The position numbers and the translations under genes are program-made. Source: Verrucomicrobiales bacterium (GTDB taxonomy: Bacteria > Verrucomicrobiota > Verrucomicrobiia > Limisphaerales > UBA9464). From it: 64,000 bases of DNA. Positions 21,098 to 30,294 of this stretch are shown one piece after another. The DNA is taken from the NCBI GenBank assembly GCA_027488845.1, contig JAIYBC010000028.1, positions 62,001 through 126,000 of the forward strand. The letters run 5' to 3'. Below the pieces are notes generated by a model. It had not been told where the DNA came from, did no database searches, and worked only from the letters and a program-made list of their open reading frames with translations. Positions within the stretch are counted from its first letter, which is position 1; the number at the start of each line of letters is the position of its first letter.

Positions 21098-21646
21098 GTG
21101 GCCAACAAGTTCAACTTCCAGCTCCGCAGCGAGGACCGGCGTCGGCCGTTCCCGCACAAGGTCATCGTCGGCCAGGGGGTCAACGAGTCGATCCGCCACG
21201 TCGCATTCAAGTTCCTGGCCTACCTGCTCTTCTTCCGGGAACGCATCCAGATCGAGACCGACGTCCAGAACGACAACATCCCCTTCGTGCCGGACCTGGC
21301 GGTGCTCGCCTACGACATGAGGCCGGTCCTGTGGGTCGAATGCGGCGAATGCACCGTCTCCAAGCTGCACAAGCTGGCGGTGAAGTGTCCCGACGCGGAG
21401 ATCTGGATCGTGAAACGTTGCCGGGCCGACGCCGAACACCTCCTGGCCGCCATGGAGAAGGAGGAGCTGCGGACCGGGCGCTACGGAGTGGTGGCGTTCG
21501 ATCCGGAATTCTTCGACGAGGTCTGCGGCCTCATCGGGGAGAGGAACTCCGTCACCTGGTACCGCGGCGGCTTCGACCCGGCGGAGATGCAGTTCGAGCT
21601 GAACGGGCTCTGGTTCGAGACGACGTTCGAGATCCTACGCCGCTGA
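21098..21646 (+). CDS. YaeQ family protein
   Basis: GTG start; VANKFNFQLRSEDRRRPFPHKVIVGQGVNESIRHVAFKFLAYLLFFRERIQIETDVQNDNIPFVPDLAVLAYDMRPVLWVECGECTVSKLHKLAVKCPDAEIWIVKR. Confidence 0.7.
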   Translation: MANKFNFQLRSEDRRRPFPHKVIVGQGVNESIRHVAFKFLAYLLFFRERIQIETDVQNDNIPFVPDLAVLAYDMRPVLWVECGECTVSKLHKLAVKCPDAEIWIVKRCRADAEHLLAAMEKEELRTGRYGVVAFDPEFFDEVCGLIGERNSVTWYRGGFDPAEMQFELNGLWFETTFEILRR

Positions 21647-22678
21647 GGCCGGTCCGCTGGAGCGGCGGCGGATCTCCCGGATGGCCCACGCGGCATGTTC
21701 CGCGACCAGGGGTTCCGGATCGGAGGCGGCCCGTTCCAGGACCGGCAGGTCGGCGAGGGTGCCGGTGTTGCCGAGGGCGACGCAGGCGTTCCGCAGCAGC
21801 CCACGGCGCTTCGTACGCAACATCGGCGTCCCGGCGAACATCCGCTTGAACCCGGCGTCGTCGAGGGACAGGAGGTCGGCAAGCGAGGGACGGACGAGGT
21901 CCGCGCGTCGGTGTTCCCGCATCAGCGCCCCCTCCCGTGCGAAACGGTTCCATGGACACGCCGCGAGGCAGTCGTCGCAACCGTAGATCCTGTCGCCGAT
22001 CAGCGGACGGAGGGACTCCGGGATGGAGTCCTTGAGTTCGATGGTGAGGTACGAGATGCACCGTCGGGCATCCAGGGTGAAGGGGGCCGGCAGGGCGCCG
22101 GTGGGACAGGCGTCCAGGCAACGGGAACAGGAGCCGCAGCGGTTCCGTTCCGGTTCGTCGGGCTCGAGTTCGAGCGTGGTGAGCACCTCGGCGAGCAGGA
22201 ACCAGTTGCCGAGGTTCCGGGAGATGAGGTTGGTGTGCTTCCCCACGAACCCGATGCCGGCTCGCTGGGCGAGGTCCCGTTCCAGGAGGGGGCCGGTGTC
22301 GACGTACCAAAGGGAACGCGTGCCGGGGCCGCCCAGGAGGTCGATCTCGGCGGCGAGGGTCCGGAGCGGCGACGCGAGCACGTCGTGGTAGTCGGCATGT
22401 CGGGCATACCGGGCGACGATCCCGGCACCCGAGGGGACGTCCACGGGTTCCGGTCCGTGATAGCTGACGGCCAGGGCGACGACGGAGCGGAGCCCGGGAA
22501 GGACCCGGTCGGGATCGACACGCCGCTCGGCGTTGCGCGCCATCCATGACATCCCCGCATGACGCCCGGCATCGAGGGCCTCGAGGAACCGGCCGGCGGA
22601 AGCCGGAGGCTGGGGGCCGGTGATGCGGCAGGCGTCGAATCCGAGTTCGATCGCCCGGCGGCGGACGGTTTCCTTCAT
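21635..22678 (-). CDS. queG: epoxyqueuosine reductase
   Basis: RYARHADYHDVL; YVDTGPLLERDLAQRAGIGFVGKHTNLI; CGSCSRCLDACPTGAL...CDDCLAACPWNRFA 4Fe-4S motifs. Confidence 0.95.
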   Translation of the reverse strand: MKETVRRRAIELGFDACRITGPQPPASAGRFLEALDAGRHAGMSWMARNAERRVDPDRVLPGLRSVVALAVSYHGPEPVDVPSGAGIVARYARHADYHDVLASPLRTLAAEIDLLGGPGTRSLWYVDTGPLLERDLAQRAGIGFVGKHTNLISRNLGNWFLLAEVLTTLELEPDEPERNRCGSCSRCLDACPTGALPAPFTLDARRCISYLTIELKDSIPESLRPLIGDRIYGCDDCLAACPWNRFAREGALMREHRRADLVRPSLADLLSLDDAGFKRMFAGTPMLRTKRRGLLRNACVALGNTGTLADLPVLERAASDPEPLVAEHAAWAIREIRRRSSGPASAA

Positions 22679-22697
22679 GGGGACGGAGTGCCCCGGA

Positions 22698-24206
22698 TCA
22701 GCCCGGGGAGGTCGCGGCCGACTTCAGCACCAAGGAGGCGACAAGGCCACACCGCTCGCCGTTGCGGAGTTCGAGGCGTCCCTGGCAGGCCTCGACGCAG
22801 GTCTTCACGATCGCCAGTCCCAGGCCCGTGCCGCCGGTCTCCCGGGAACGCGCGAGGTCCGGGCGGTAGAAGGGTTCGCCGAGACGGGGCAGGCATTCCG
22901 GTGGGACGCCCGGTCCGGAATCGGCCACGGAGAGCCGCACCGAGGCGTCCGGGAAGGCCTCGGCGGCGACGGTGATCGGTCCGGCGGACCCGGCATGGCG
23001 GAGGCCGTTGCGGACCAGGTTGCCAAGGGCCCGAGCCAACAGCTCGGGATCGCCCAACACCTCGAGGCCGCCCGGGACCTCCACGAGGAAGCCCGCCGCG
23101 CCGGGGGCCTCGCGATCGAGCACGCGGTCGACCAAGGGACGCAACGGAACGGCTTGGAGCGGGATTTCGCGGGCGCGGAGACCGGCCTTGGAGAACTGGA
23201 GGAGTTCGTCGACCAGACCGGACATGTGGCGGACCTCCTCGCGGACGTCCTCGACGTACTCCCGTTGCGTGGCGTCCGACCGCTGTTCGAGGACGCCGAG
23301 CGCCATCTCCATCCGCGCCAGCGGGGAACACAGCTCGTGGGCGATGTCCCCGAGGAAACGCTTCTGGCCGCCCACGTAGCCGTCGAGTCGGGCCGCCATG
23401 CGGTTGATCGCGGCACCGAGCCGTCCGAGTTCGTCCCCACGGTCGTCGGTGACCTGTTCGTCGAAGCGTCCCTCCGCAATGGTCTCGGTGACGCGCGACA
23501 TGCCCGAGATGGAACGGGTGATCCCCCGCACGAAGGGCATCCACCACAGGATCGAGAGAAGCACGGCGCCGGAGCCGGCGAACACCCATGGGCGGACGTC
23601 GAAGAAGAGCCCGCCGGCCGACCAGGAGTCGGAAACCAGGACCACCCGGATGGGGCCGCGGTTCCTGGGCACGAAGAGGGTCCCTCCCGCGACGAGCCAA
23701 TACCGGGCCGGATCGCCGGCACGCAACAACGCCCGCGGCGCCTGGGGTGGGGGACGACGGCCGCCTTCCGGACCCTGGAGGTCCTCGGGCAAGATCCCGG
23801 GAGGCAGGTCCATCGGTCCGCCGAATCCCGGCGGGGGACCGCGTCGCTCCCCGCGGGGCCCCGCGGAGCCTCCACCCGAAGGACGCAGGCGACGGACGAT
23901 CTCCTCGGGGACGTCCAGCTTCGGGCCCGCCACCCACTGGCCGTCGTCGCGCAGGAGGATGGCGTTGATGGAATAGGCGTTCGTGAACCGCGCGAGCGCG
24001 GGCTCCCATTCGGATTGGGGCCGGTCCCGGAGCTCCGACATCAGGACTTCCGCGGCCCGCTGGGCGCGTTCCCCGACCAGCCCAAGCATCAACGGCTCGA
24101 TGCGGAACTCCGTGAGCAGCACCAATCCGATCACCACTGCCAGCAGCAGGAGATTCAGCACCAGCCAGACGAGGATCCTTCCGAGCAGGGGCAGGCGGAG
24201 GATCAT
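22698..24206 (-). CDS. HAMP-containing sensor histidine kinase (CpxA-like)
   Basis: Two TM segments, HAMP (DELGRLGAAINRMAARLDG), H-box FLGDIAHELCSPLARMEMALGVLEQ, G-box DSGPGVPPECLPRLGEPFYRPD...GGTGLGLAIVK. Confidence 0.94.
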   Translation of the reverse strand: MILRLPLLGRILVWLVLNLLLLAVVIGLVLLTEFRIEPLMLGLVGERAQRAAEVLMSELRDRPQSEWEPALARFTNAYSINAILLRDDGQWVAGPKLDVPEEIVRRLRPSGGGSAGPRGERRGPPPGFGGPMDLPPGILPEDLQGPEGGRRPPPQAPRALLRAGDPARYWLVAGGTLFVPRNRGPIRVVLVSDSWSAGGLFFDVRPWVFAGSGAVLLSILWWMPFVRGITRSISGMSRVTETIAEGRFDEQVTDDRGDELGRLGAAINRMAARLDGYVGGQKRFLGDIAHELCSPLARMEMALGVLEQRSDATQREYVEDVREEVRHMSGLVDELLQFSKAGLRAREIPLQAVPLRPLVDRVLDREAPGAAGFLVEVPGGLEVLGDPELLARALGNLVRNGLRHAGSAGPITVAAEAFPDASVRLSVADSGPGVPPECLPRLGEPFYRPDLARSRETGGTGLGLAIVKTCVEACQGRLELRNGERCGLVASLVLKSAATSPG

Positions 24207-24940
24207 GGCAGGTCCTCGGGATCGACCATCATGTAGCCCGCGGAACGCAGCGTCCGGATGAAGCGCGGGTTCTTCGGATCGTCGTTCAGCTTCTTGCGCA
24301 GCGCCGAGATGTGGACGTCGATGGAACGGTCGAAGACGTCGTAGTCCCGGTCTCGGATCTCGTCGAGGAGGGCCTCACGGGTCTTGACCCGGCCCTTGGC
24401 CTTGGCGAGCGAGGAAAGCAGGTCGAATTCGACCGGTGTCAGCGTGAGCGGATGGTCGTCGAGCACCGCGGTGCGCGACGCCGGACGCACCCGCAGGGGA
24501 CCGACGACCCACTCCTCAAGCACTTCCGTTCCGGGCGGGGCGCCGCGGCCGACGCGACGTGTGACGGCACGGAGGCGCGCCAACAGCTCGCGCGTGGAGA
24601 AGGTCTTGGGAAGGTAGTCGTCGGCACCGATCTCCAGCCCGACGATCCGGTCCGCCTCGTCGCCCCGGGCCGTGAGCATCAGCACCGGCAGGTCGGTCTT
24701 GGCGCGGATCCGCTTGAGCACCTCGAACCCGTCCATGCCGGGAAGCATGAGGTCCAGGATGACCGCCTGCCACCCGGGCTCGAGCGCACGCTCCACGCCT
24801 TCGGGTCCGGTGTGGACGGCCTCCACCGCATAGCCCATCGGAAGCAGGTAGTCCCGGATCAGCCGGCACAACTTCCGGTCGTCGTCGATGACGAGGATCC
24901 GCGGGGTTCCGGGCGGCGGACTGGTGGCGTGCGAGTTCAT
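24203..24940 (-). CDS. OmpR-family response regulator
   Basis: PRILVIDDDRKLCRLIRDYLLPMGY...ILDLMLPGMDGFEVLKRIRAKTDLPVLMLTARGDEADRIVGLEIGADDYLPKTFSTRELLARLRAV plus winged-helix C-terminus; 4-bp overlap with the kinase gene. Confidence 0.95.
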   Translation of the reverse strand: MNSHATSPPPGTPRILVIDDDRKLCRLIRDYLLPMGYAVEAVHTGPEGVERALEPGWQAVILDLMLPGMDGFEVLKRIRAKTDLPVLMLTARGDEADRIVGLEIGADDYLPKTFSTRELLARLRAVTRRVGRGAPPGTEVLEEWVVGPLRVRPASRTAVLDDHPLTLTPVEFDLLSSLAKAKGRVKTREALLDEIRDRDYDVFDRSIDVHISALRKKLNDDPKNPRFIRTLRSAGYMMVDPEDLP

Positions 24941-25130
24941 GGGGTCGGGCTCTGGCGCTCCCGGATTAATCCATCGGAACACCTCCGTCGGCCAGATTTA
25001 CCCCGGCTTAACAAAATGGAACGGGCGACAAAACACGCAGCTAACAGCCCTGGCTTCCCCTGTGTCCAACGGCTGGCGGTAGAGTCCGTCAGCCTGTCTG
25101 GAAGACGTCAGCCACATCCACACACACACC

Positions 25131-25517
25131 ATGAAGCTCAACACACTCTCGGTCATCTCCGCCACGGCCCTCCTCGCCTTCAACGTCGGAGCCCAGGAAG
25201 GCGGACGTCCGCCCGGCCCGGACGGAGGCCGTCCCGGCCAAGGTCCTGGCCAAGGCCCGGGCCGCATGCCGCATCCGATCGTCGAGGCGCTCGACGTCAA
25301 CAAGGATGGCGTGATCGACGCCGACGAGATCACCAACGCCGCCGCCGCGCTGCGCAAGCTCGACAAGAACGGGGACGGCAAGCTGAGCCTGGATGAGATC
25401 CGACCGGCCCGGCCCGCCGGCGGCCGCGGACCCGGTGGACCCGAGGGCGGTCCGGAAGGTGGCAACGGCAGGCGCGGAGGCGAAGGCCGTCCGCAGCGTC
25501 CGCCGGCCGACCAGTAA
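25131..25517 (+). CDS. small secreted EF-hand protein
   Basis: Signal MKLNTLSVISATALLAFNVGAQ; two EF loops DVNKDGVIDADEI and DKNGDGKLSLDEI; Gly/Pro-rich linkers. Confidence 0.85.
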   Translation: MKLNTLSVISATALLAFNVGAQEGGRPPGPDGGRPGQGPGQGPGRMPHPIVEALDVNKDGVIDADEITNAAAALRKLDKNGDGKLSLDEIRPARPAGGRGPGGPEGGPEGGNGRRGGEGRPQRPPADQ

Positions 25518-25532
25518 GGGTGAACGCCGCGA

Positions 25533-25565
25533 AGCCGGTGTCCCATCAGGGACACCGGCTTTCTT
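25533..25565 (+). terminator. Rho-independent terminator-like hairpin after EF-hand gene
   Basis: agccggtgtccc-atca-gggacaccggct, perfect 12-bp stem, followed by ttctt. Confidence 0.85.
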
Positions 25566-25627
25566 CACCCGAGACGCCGTAACAGGCCCGTAACCCAAAG
25601 CACCATCCGTCCTCCGCCTCTCCCGTC

Positions 25628-27883
25628 ATGAAAACCACTCTCCTGCTCGTCGCAATCCTGTCCTGGGCCGCAGCCCATGCGACCGCCGCCACGGTTCTTC
25701 TCTCCAACGGCACCAACGGACCTGCGATCCAGGTCCTGGGAGACAAGGACGACGAGTGGCGCTTCCAGTCTTCGGACAACCTCCTGACCTGGACCGACGC
25801 GCCGGGACTCGGAGTCGTCTTCTCCGATGCGGCACCGAAGGGACTCGGCCCGGACCTGCTCGCCAGTCCCGCCCGGTTCCTGCGCGCGGCGAAGACCGCG
25901 GGTCTCTACGACGACACGTTGGTCCGGACCTTCCACATCACCTTTCCCGGCAGCGCCTGGGCGACGCAGTTGGCGAACAGCCGCACGGCCGGAACCAACA
26001 CCTTCGGCAGCCTTGTCCTCCAGAACGGGGCCTCCGCCACCAACGTGGGGTTCCGCTACAAGGGAAACACCTCCTACCAGATGGGCGGGACCAAGAAGTC
26101 GATCAACATCGAGATCGACGCCACCAACAGCCTGCAGGAGCTGATGGGCCATGAGACGGTCAACATCAACAACGCCGCGGGGGATTCGACGATCCTGAGG
26201 GAGACGCTCTACTTCAACGTGATGCGGGAATACGTGGCCTGTCCCGAGGCCTCCTTCGCGCGGGTCAACATCAACGGCGACTACTGGGGTCTCTACTCGT
26301 TGGTGGAACAGGAGAACAACGACCTGATCCGGAAGCATTTCCCGAGCGACAACGGCGACCGCTGGCGCACCCCGAACGCTCCGGCCGGGACCGGTGGCGG
26401 CCCTGGCGGCGGCCCGGGTGGCGGTGGTGGTGGCGGGTTCTCCGGAGCCGGCTCCGCGCTGACCTACCTCGGCAACACCAACCTCGCCACCTACCAGTCG
26501 AACTACGAACTCAAGAGCAACGGCACCTCCAACGCCTGGGCCAATCTGATCCACGCCATCACCGTGCTGGGCACCACTCCGGCCGCGGAACTCCGCGACA
26601 AGGTGGAGGACGTCCTCGCGGTCGACCCGTGGCTCTGGTACCTCGGGCTGGAGATCGTCTTCGCCGACGACGACAGCTACTGGAACAAGGGCGCGGACTA
26701 CGGATTCTATTTCGAAGCCGAGAGCGGACGGATCCATCCGGTCCAGCACGACGGCAACGAGGCGTTCATCACCGCCGACGTCTCGCTTTCCCCGGTGATC
26801 GGTTCCACCGGCACGAACCGCCCGGTCATCTCCAAGCTGTTGGCCGTCCCCGAACTACGCCAAAGGTATCTGGCGCACTTCCGGACGATCCTCGAGGAAC
26901 GATTCAACCCGACCTACATGACGGCGTTGGTCAACCGGTACCACGCCCTGACGGCCCAGGCCGTCGCCGAGGACACGAAGAAGAGCTTCACGATGGCCGC
27001 CTACACCAACGCGCTGACCGCCCTGAAGAGCTTCGTCACCAACCGGTACAACTACCTGACCAACCACGCGGAACTGACGCCCCGCCAGCCGTCGGTCTCC
27101 GCGGTCTCGACGCCGACCCCGGCGCCCACGCCGACGGAAGTCCCCTTCATCACCGCCACCGTGGCGGCGGCGGCAGGCGAGGGCATCGACTCGGTGTGGC
27201 TCTATTGGAGAGAGCACAAGTACGGCCGGTTCTCGCGGCGTCAGATGTTCGACGACGGCGCGAACGGCGACGGCGCCGCTGGTGACGGAACCTACGGGGC
27301 CGCGACCACCAACCACGTCGCCGGAAACAGGATCTGGTACTACGTCGAGGCCCGTTCCTCCAACACGGCCAAGGCCGCGCGCTTCTTCCCGGCCCGCGCC
27401 GAACTGGAGCCCCTTTCGTACCGGGTCCGGACCTCGGCGGTATCCGATTCGCCGGTGGTGATCAGCGAGGTGATGGCCTCCAACTCGGGCACGTTCGCCG
27501 ATCCGCAGGGCGAGTACGACGACTGGATCGAGCTGCACAACGTCTCCGACGTCGCCGTGGACCTCGCAGGCCGGCACCTGAGCGACGACATCGACAACCC
27601 GCGCAAGTGGACGTTCCCGGCGGGGACCGTGATCCCGGCAGGCGGGTATCTCGTGGTGTGGGCCGACGAGGACGGCAGCGCCACGCCGGGACTGCATGCG
27701 AGCTTCAAGCTTTCCGCCTCCGGCGAGCAGGTGCTTCTCGTGGACAGCGACGCCAACGGGAACGGGCTGATGGACACGGTCACCTTCCCGACCTTGGCCG
27801 ACGGCGAAACGTGGGGACGTCCTTCGGCGAATCCGACGGTCCTGACCCGGCTGACTCCGACGCCGGGCTCGGTGAATCCCTGA
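25628..27883 (+). CDS. CotH kinase family protein with C-terminal lamin-tail domain
   Basis: SGETUP-type CotH layout: GFRYKGNTSYQMGGTKKSINIEID, FARVNINGDYWGLYSLVEQENNDLIRKHF, IHPVQHDGNEAFI; LTD-like VVISEVMASNSGTFADPQGEYDDWIELHNVSDVAVDLAGRHLSDD. Confidence 0.9.
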   Translation: MKTTLLLVAILSWAAAHATAATVLLSNGTNGPAIQVLGDKDDEWRFQSSDNLLTWTDAPGLGVVFSDAAPKGLGPDLLASPARFLRAAKTAGLYDDTLVRTFHITFPGSAWATQLANSRTAGTNTFGSLVLQNGASATNVGFRYKGNTSYQMGGTKKSINIEIDATNSLQELMGHETVNINNAAGDSTILRETLYFNVMREYVACPEASFARVNINGDYWGLYSLVEQENNDLIRKHFPSDNGDRWRTPNAPAGTGGGPGGGPGGGGGGGFSGAGSALTYLGNTNLATYQSNYELKSNGTSNAWANLIHAITVLGTTPAAELRDKVEDVLAVDPWLWYLGLEIVFADDDSYWNKGADYGFYFEAESGRIHPVQHDGNEAFITADVSLSPVIGSTGTNRPVISKLLAVPELRQRYLAHFRTILEERFNPTYMTALVNRYHALTAQAVAEDTKKSFTMAAYTNALTALKSFVTNRYNYLTNHAELTPRQPSVSAVSTPTPAPTPTEVPFITATVAAAAGEGIDSVWLYWREHKYGRFSRRQMFDDGANGDGAAGDGTYGAATTNHVAGNRIWYYVEARSSNTAKAARFFPARAELEPLSYRVRTSAVSDSPVVISEVMASNSGTFADPQGEYDDWIELHNVSDVAVDLAGRHLSDDIDNPRKWTFPAGTVIPAGGYLVVWADEDGSATPGLHASFKLSASGEQVLLVDSDANGNGLMDTVTFPTLADGETWGRPSANPTVLTRLTPTPGSVNP

Positions 27884-27939
27884 GTGGAATCGGAGACACC
27901 TTCCGGCCGGGACCTGCGGATTCCGGCCGGGTTCCTGGG

Positions 27940-27976
27940 GGTCGCGGTCGGGGGACCGCGGCCTCCTTTCCATTTT
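27940..27976 (+). terminator. terminator-like hairpin after cotH-like gene
   Basis: ggtcgcggt-cggggg-accgcggcc followed by tcctttccattttt. Confidence 0.7.
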
Positions 27977-28064
27977 TGCGGTCGCACGGGATTCCAACGC
28001 CGGAACCGCCGTACGGGTTCGGTTGCTTGACAGCCGCCACGGTTCCCGGGACAACCGCGGCGCA

Positions 28065-28154
28065 ATGAAGCACGGCACGATGGCTGCAATCGTCGAGGCT
28101 CCCGCCGCACAGGCCGGGGCCGCCGCTGCTACTTCCCGTCTGCGCCGCCTCTAA
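28065..28154 (+). CDS. possible leader peptide sORF (29 aa)
   Basis: atg...taa = MKHGTMAAIVEAPAAQAGAAAATSRLRRL in the 5' region of the aminotransferase gene; stop lies inside a hairpin (28136-28182). No expression evidence. Confidence 0.25.
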   Translation: MKHGTMAAIVEAPAAQAGAAAATSRLRRL

Positions 28155-28204
28155 CGACCCAAGAAAAGGCGAACGCAGACGGTGCCCGGGAAATTCACTT
28201 CCCG
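28136..28204 (+). promoter_or_regulatory. structured 5' leader: two consecutive hairpins upstream of aminotransferase
   Basis: ccgtctgcg...cgcagacgg (9 bp) extended by cgcct/aggcg; then cgggaa-attcac-ttcccg at 28187-28204. Confidence 0.45.
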
Positions 28205-28242
28205 CGCCGCCGGCCGTTCGCGTACTTCCAACCGGCACCTCC

Positions 28243-29421
28243 ATGTCCTCCTCCTCGCGCAACTTCATCGCGGACCACGTCACCGGGATCCCCCGCTCGG
28301 GGATCCGCGACTTCTTCGAGCTGGTCCAGACCACCACCGGGGTGATTTCCCTGGGTGTGGGCGAACCCGACTTCGCCACGCCGTGGCACATCCGCGAGGC
28401 CGCCATCTACGCCTTGGAGCGCGGTCGCACCCAGTACACCTCCAACCTCGGCCTCCTGAAGCTCCGCGAGTGCATCTGCAGGTACGTGGACGAGAAGTTC
28501 GGGGTGCGCTACGACCCGAAGACCCAGGTGCTCGTCGCGGTCGGCGTCAGCGAGGCCCTCGATCTCGCGCTGCGTGCCACGCTGAATCCCGGCGACGAGG
28601 TCATCTACCACGAGCCGTGCTACGTCAGCTACTCCCCGAGCGTGCTGCTGGCCCACGCCAAGCCCGTGCCGGTGGTGTGCCGTGCGGAGGACGGCTTCGC
28701 GGTGACCGCCAAGGCCATCGAGGCGGTCGTGACCCCGCGGTCCAAGGTCCTGCTGCTCTCCTTCCCGACCAACCCGACCGGCGGCACCATGACCCGTCAG
28801 CAACTGCTCGAGATCGCCGCGGTCGCGATCAAGCACGACCTCCTCGTGCTCACCGACGAGATCTACTCCGAGCTGACCTTCGAAGGGGAACACGTCTCCA
28901 TCGCCTCCCTGCCCGGCATGGCGGAACGGACCATCTTCCTCCACGGCTTCTCCAAGGCCTATGCGATGACCGGCTTCCGCATCGGCTATGCCTGCGGCCC
29001 CGCCCACCTCGTCGACGCCATGATGAAGGTCCACCAATACGCGATCATGTGCGCGAGCATCATCGCCCAGGAGGCCGCCATCGAGGCGTTGACCAACGGG
29101 GAATCGGCCACTGCGGAGATGCGCGAGCAGTACAAGATGCGCCGGAACTTCATCGTGAAGTCGCTGAACGACATGGGGCTTTCCTGCCACCTGCCGCGCG
29201 GGTCGTTCTATGCCTTTCCCAACATCACCTCGACCGGGCTGTCCTCGAAGGATTTCGCGATCCGCCTGCTGAACGAGGAGAAGGTCGCCTGCGTCCCGGG
29301 CGGCGCCTTCGGTCCCAGCGGCGAAGGCTTCCTCCGTTGCTGCTTCGCCACCGCCTTCGACCAGATCCAGGTCGCCATGGACCGCACCGCGAAGTTCGTC
29401 GATCGCTGCAAGAAGGGTTGA
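28243..29421 (+). CDS. PLP-dependent aminotransferase (class I/II)
   Basis: VISLGVGEPDFATPWHIREAAI; SFPTNPTGGTM; DEIYSELTFEGEH; HGFSKAYAMTGFRIGYACGP. Confidence 0.95.
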   Translation: MSSSSRNFIADHVTGIPRSGIRDFFELVQTTTGVISLGVGEPDFATPWHIREAAIYALERGRTQYTSNLGLLKLRECICRYVDEKFGVRYDPKTQVLVAVGVSEALDLALRATLNPGDEVIYHEPCYVSYSPSVLLAHAKPVPVVCRAEDGFAVTAKAIEAVVTPRSKVLLLSFPTNPTGGTMTRQQLLEIAAVAIKHDLLVLTDEIYSELTFEGEHVSIASLPGMAERTIFLHGFSKAYAMTGFRIGYACGPAHLVDAMMKVHQYAIMCASIIAQEAAIEALTNGESATAEMREQYKMRRNFIVKSLNDMGLSCHLPRGSFYAFPNITSTGLSSKDFAIRLLNEEKVACVPGGAFGPSGEGFLRCCFATAFDQIQVAMDRTAKFVDRCKKG

Positions 29422-29451
29422 CCCTCCGCAGGCGGCGCCCTTCCTCCGAAG

Positions 29452-29492
29452 ACCCCGGTTCGAACCCGTTCGAGCCGGGGTTTTTGATTTTT
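29452..29492 (+). terminator. Rho-independent terminator after aminotransferase
   Basis: accccggttcgaa-cccg-ttcgagccggggt then tttttgattttt. Confidence 0.9.
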
Positions 29493-29723
29493 CAGCCCCA
29501 ATTGGGACAGCCCTTGGACAGCCCTGTCCCACGGCAGGGACACTTCGTACCCGGAAGTCACAACCCCAGCGGAATCCCAGAGCCGCCACCCATCACGATA
29601 TCGTTAACACTCTCTCCCTCACCTTCGTGGAGGTTCTGGCATTCCAGCAGCAATAGGGGTCCCACAGACCCGGAAAGGGTCGCTGACAGAAGATCAACAA
29701 CGACCAATCAACGTACCAATCCC

Positions 29724-30161
29724 ATGAAGCTCATCACCCATCCCCGTTCCGCGTTCGGCTATGTCTCCCCGCTGGCGTCCCTCTTGGACCGCGAGTTCGA
29801 GCGCTACTTCGAGGCCGCCCCGGCGGTTGCGGCCTTCCGACCTGCCTTGGATGTCCGCGAGGACGCCAACGCGGTGACCGTCCAGGTCGATCTTCCGGGC
29901 GTTTCCCGGGAGCAGGTGCAGGTCACCTTCCATGACGACGTGCTGGTGATCGCCGGCGAACGGAAGTCCGAGGAGGCCCGTCAGGAGGACACCTGGAACT
30001 ACCGTGAGCGGAGCCACGGGCGTTTCGAGCGGCGACTGACGGTGAACACCCCGGTCAATCGCGATCAGATCCGAGCCAGCCACAAGGACGGCATCCTGAC
30101 GATCACGCTGCCGAAGACCGCCGAGGCGAAGCCACGCCAGATCGAGATCGCCTCCAACTGA
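29724..30161 (+). CDS. Hsp20/alpha-crystallin family small heat shock protein
   Basis: FRPALDVREDANAVTVQVDLPGVSREQVQVTFHDDVLVIAGERKSEEARQEDTWNYRERSHGRFERRLTVNTPVNRDQIRASHKDGILTITLPK. Confidence 0.96.
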   Translation: MKLITHPRSAFGYVSPLASLLDREFERYFEAAPAVAAFRPALDVREDANAVTVQVDLPGVSREQVQVTFHDDVLVIAGERKSEEARQEDTWNYRERSHGRFERRLTVNTPVNRDQIRASHKDGILTITLPKTAEAKPRQIEIASN

Positions 30162-30183
30162 TCCGGTCCGAAGTTGCTGTACG

Positions 30184-30221
30184 ACCCGGTTCCTGTCTTG
30201 AAGACGGGGACCGGGTTTCTT
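30184..30221 (+). terminator. terminator-like hairpin after hsp20
   Basis: acccggttcctgtc-ttgaa-gacggggaccgggt followed by ttctt; stem contains G-T wobbles. Confidence 0.75.
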
Positions 30222-30294
30222 CCTTTCGGGCAGCCGGGATGTTCCACGCCGTGGTTGTATCCTCGCATGGGCCTCGGCGGTCTCCTCGGCCACG

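Noticed and set aside
29457-29481. ggttcgaacccgttcgag resembling a tRNA T-arm
   Set aside because: Part of a perfect terminator stem with T-run; no acceptor, D or anticodon arms around it.
29635-29660. tggcattccagcagca with GG-N10-GC spacing, sigma-54-like
   Set aside because: Poor match to TGGCAC-N5-TTGC outside the core dinucleotides; no enhancer-binding protein gene nearby.
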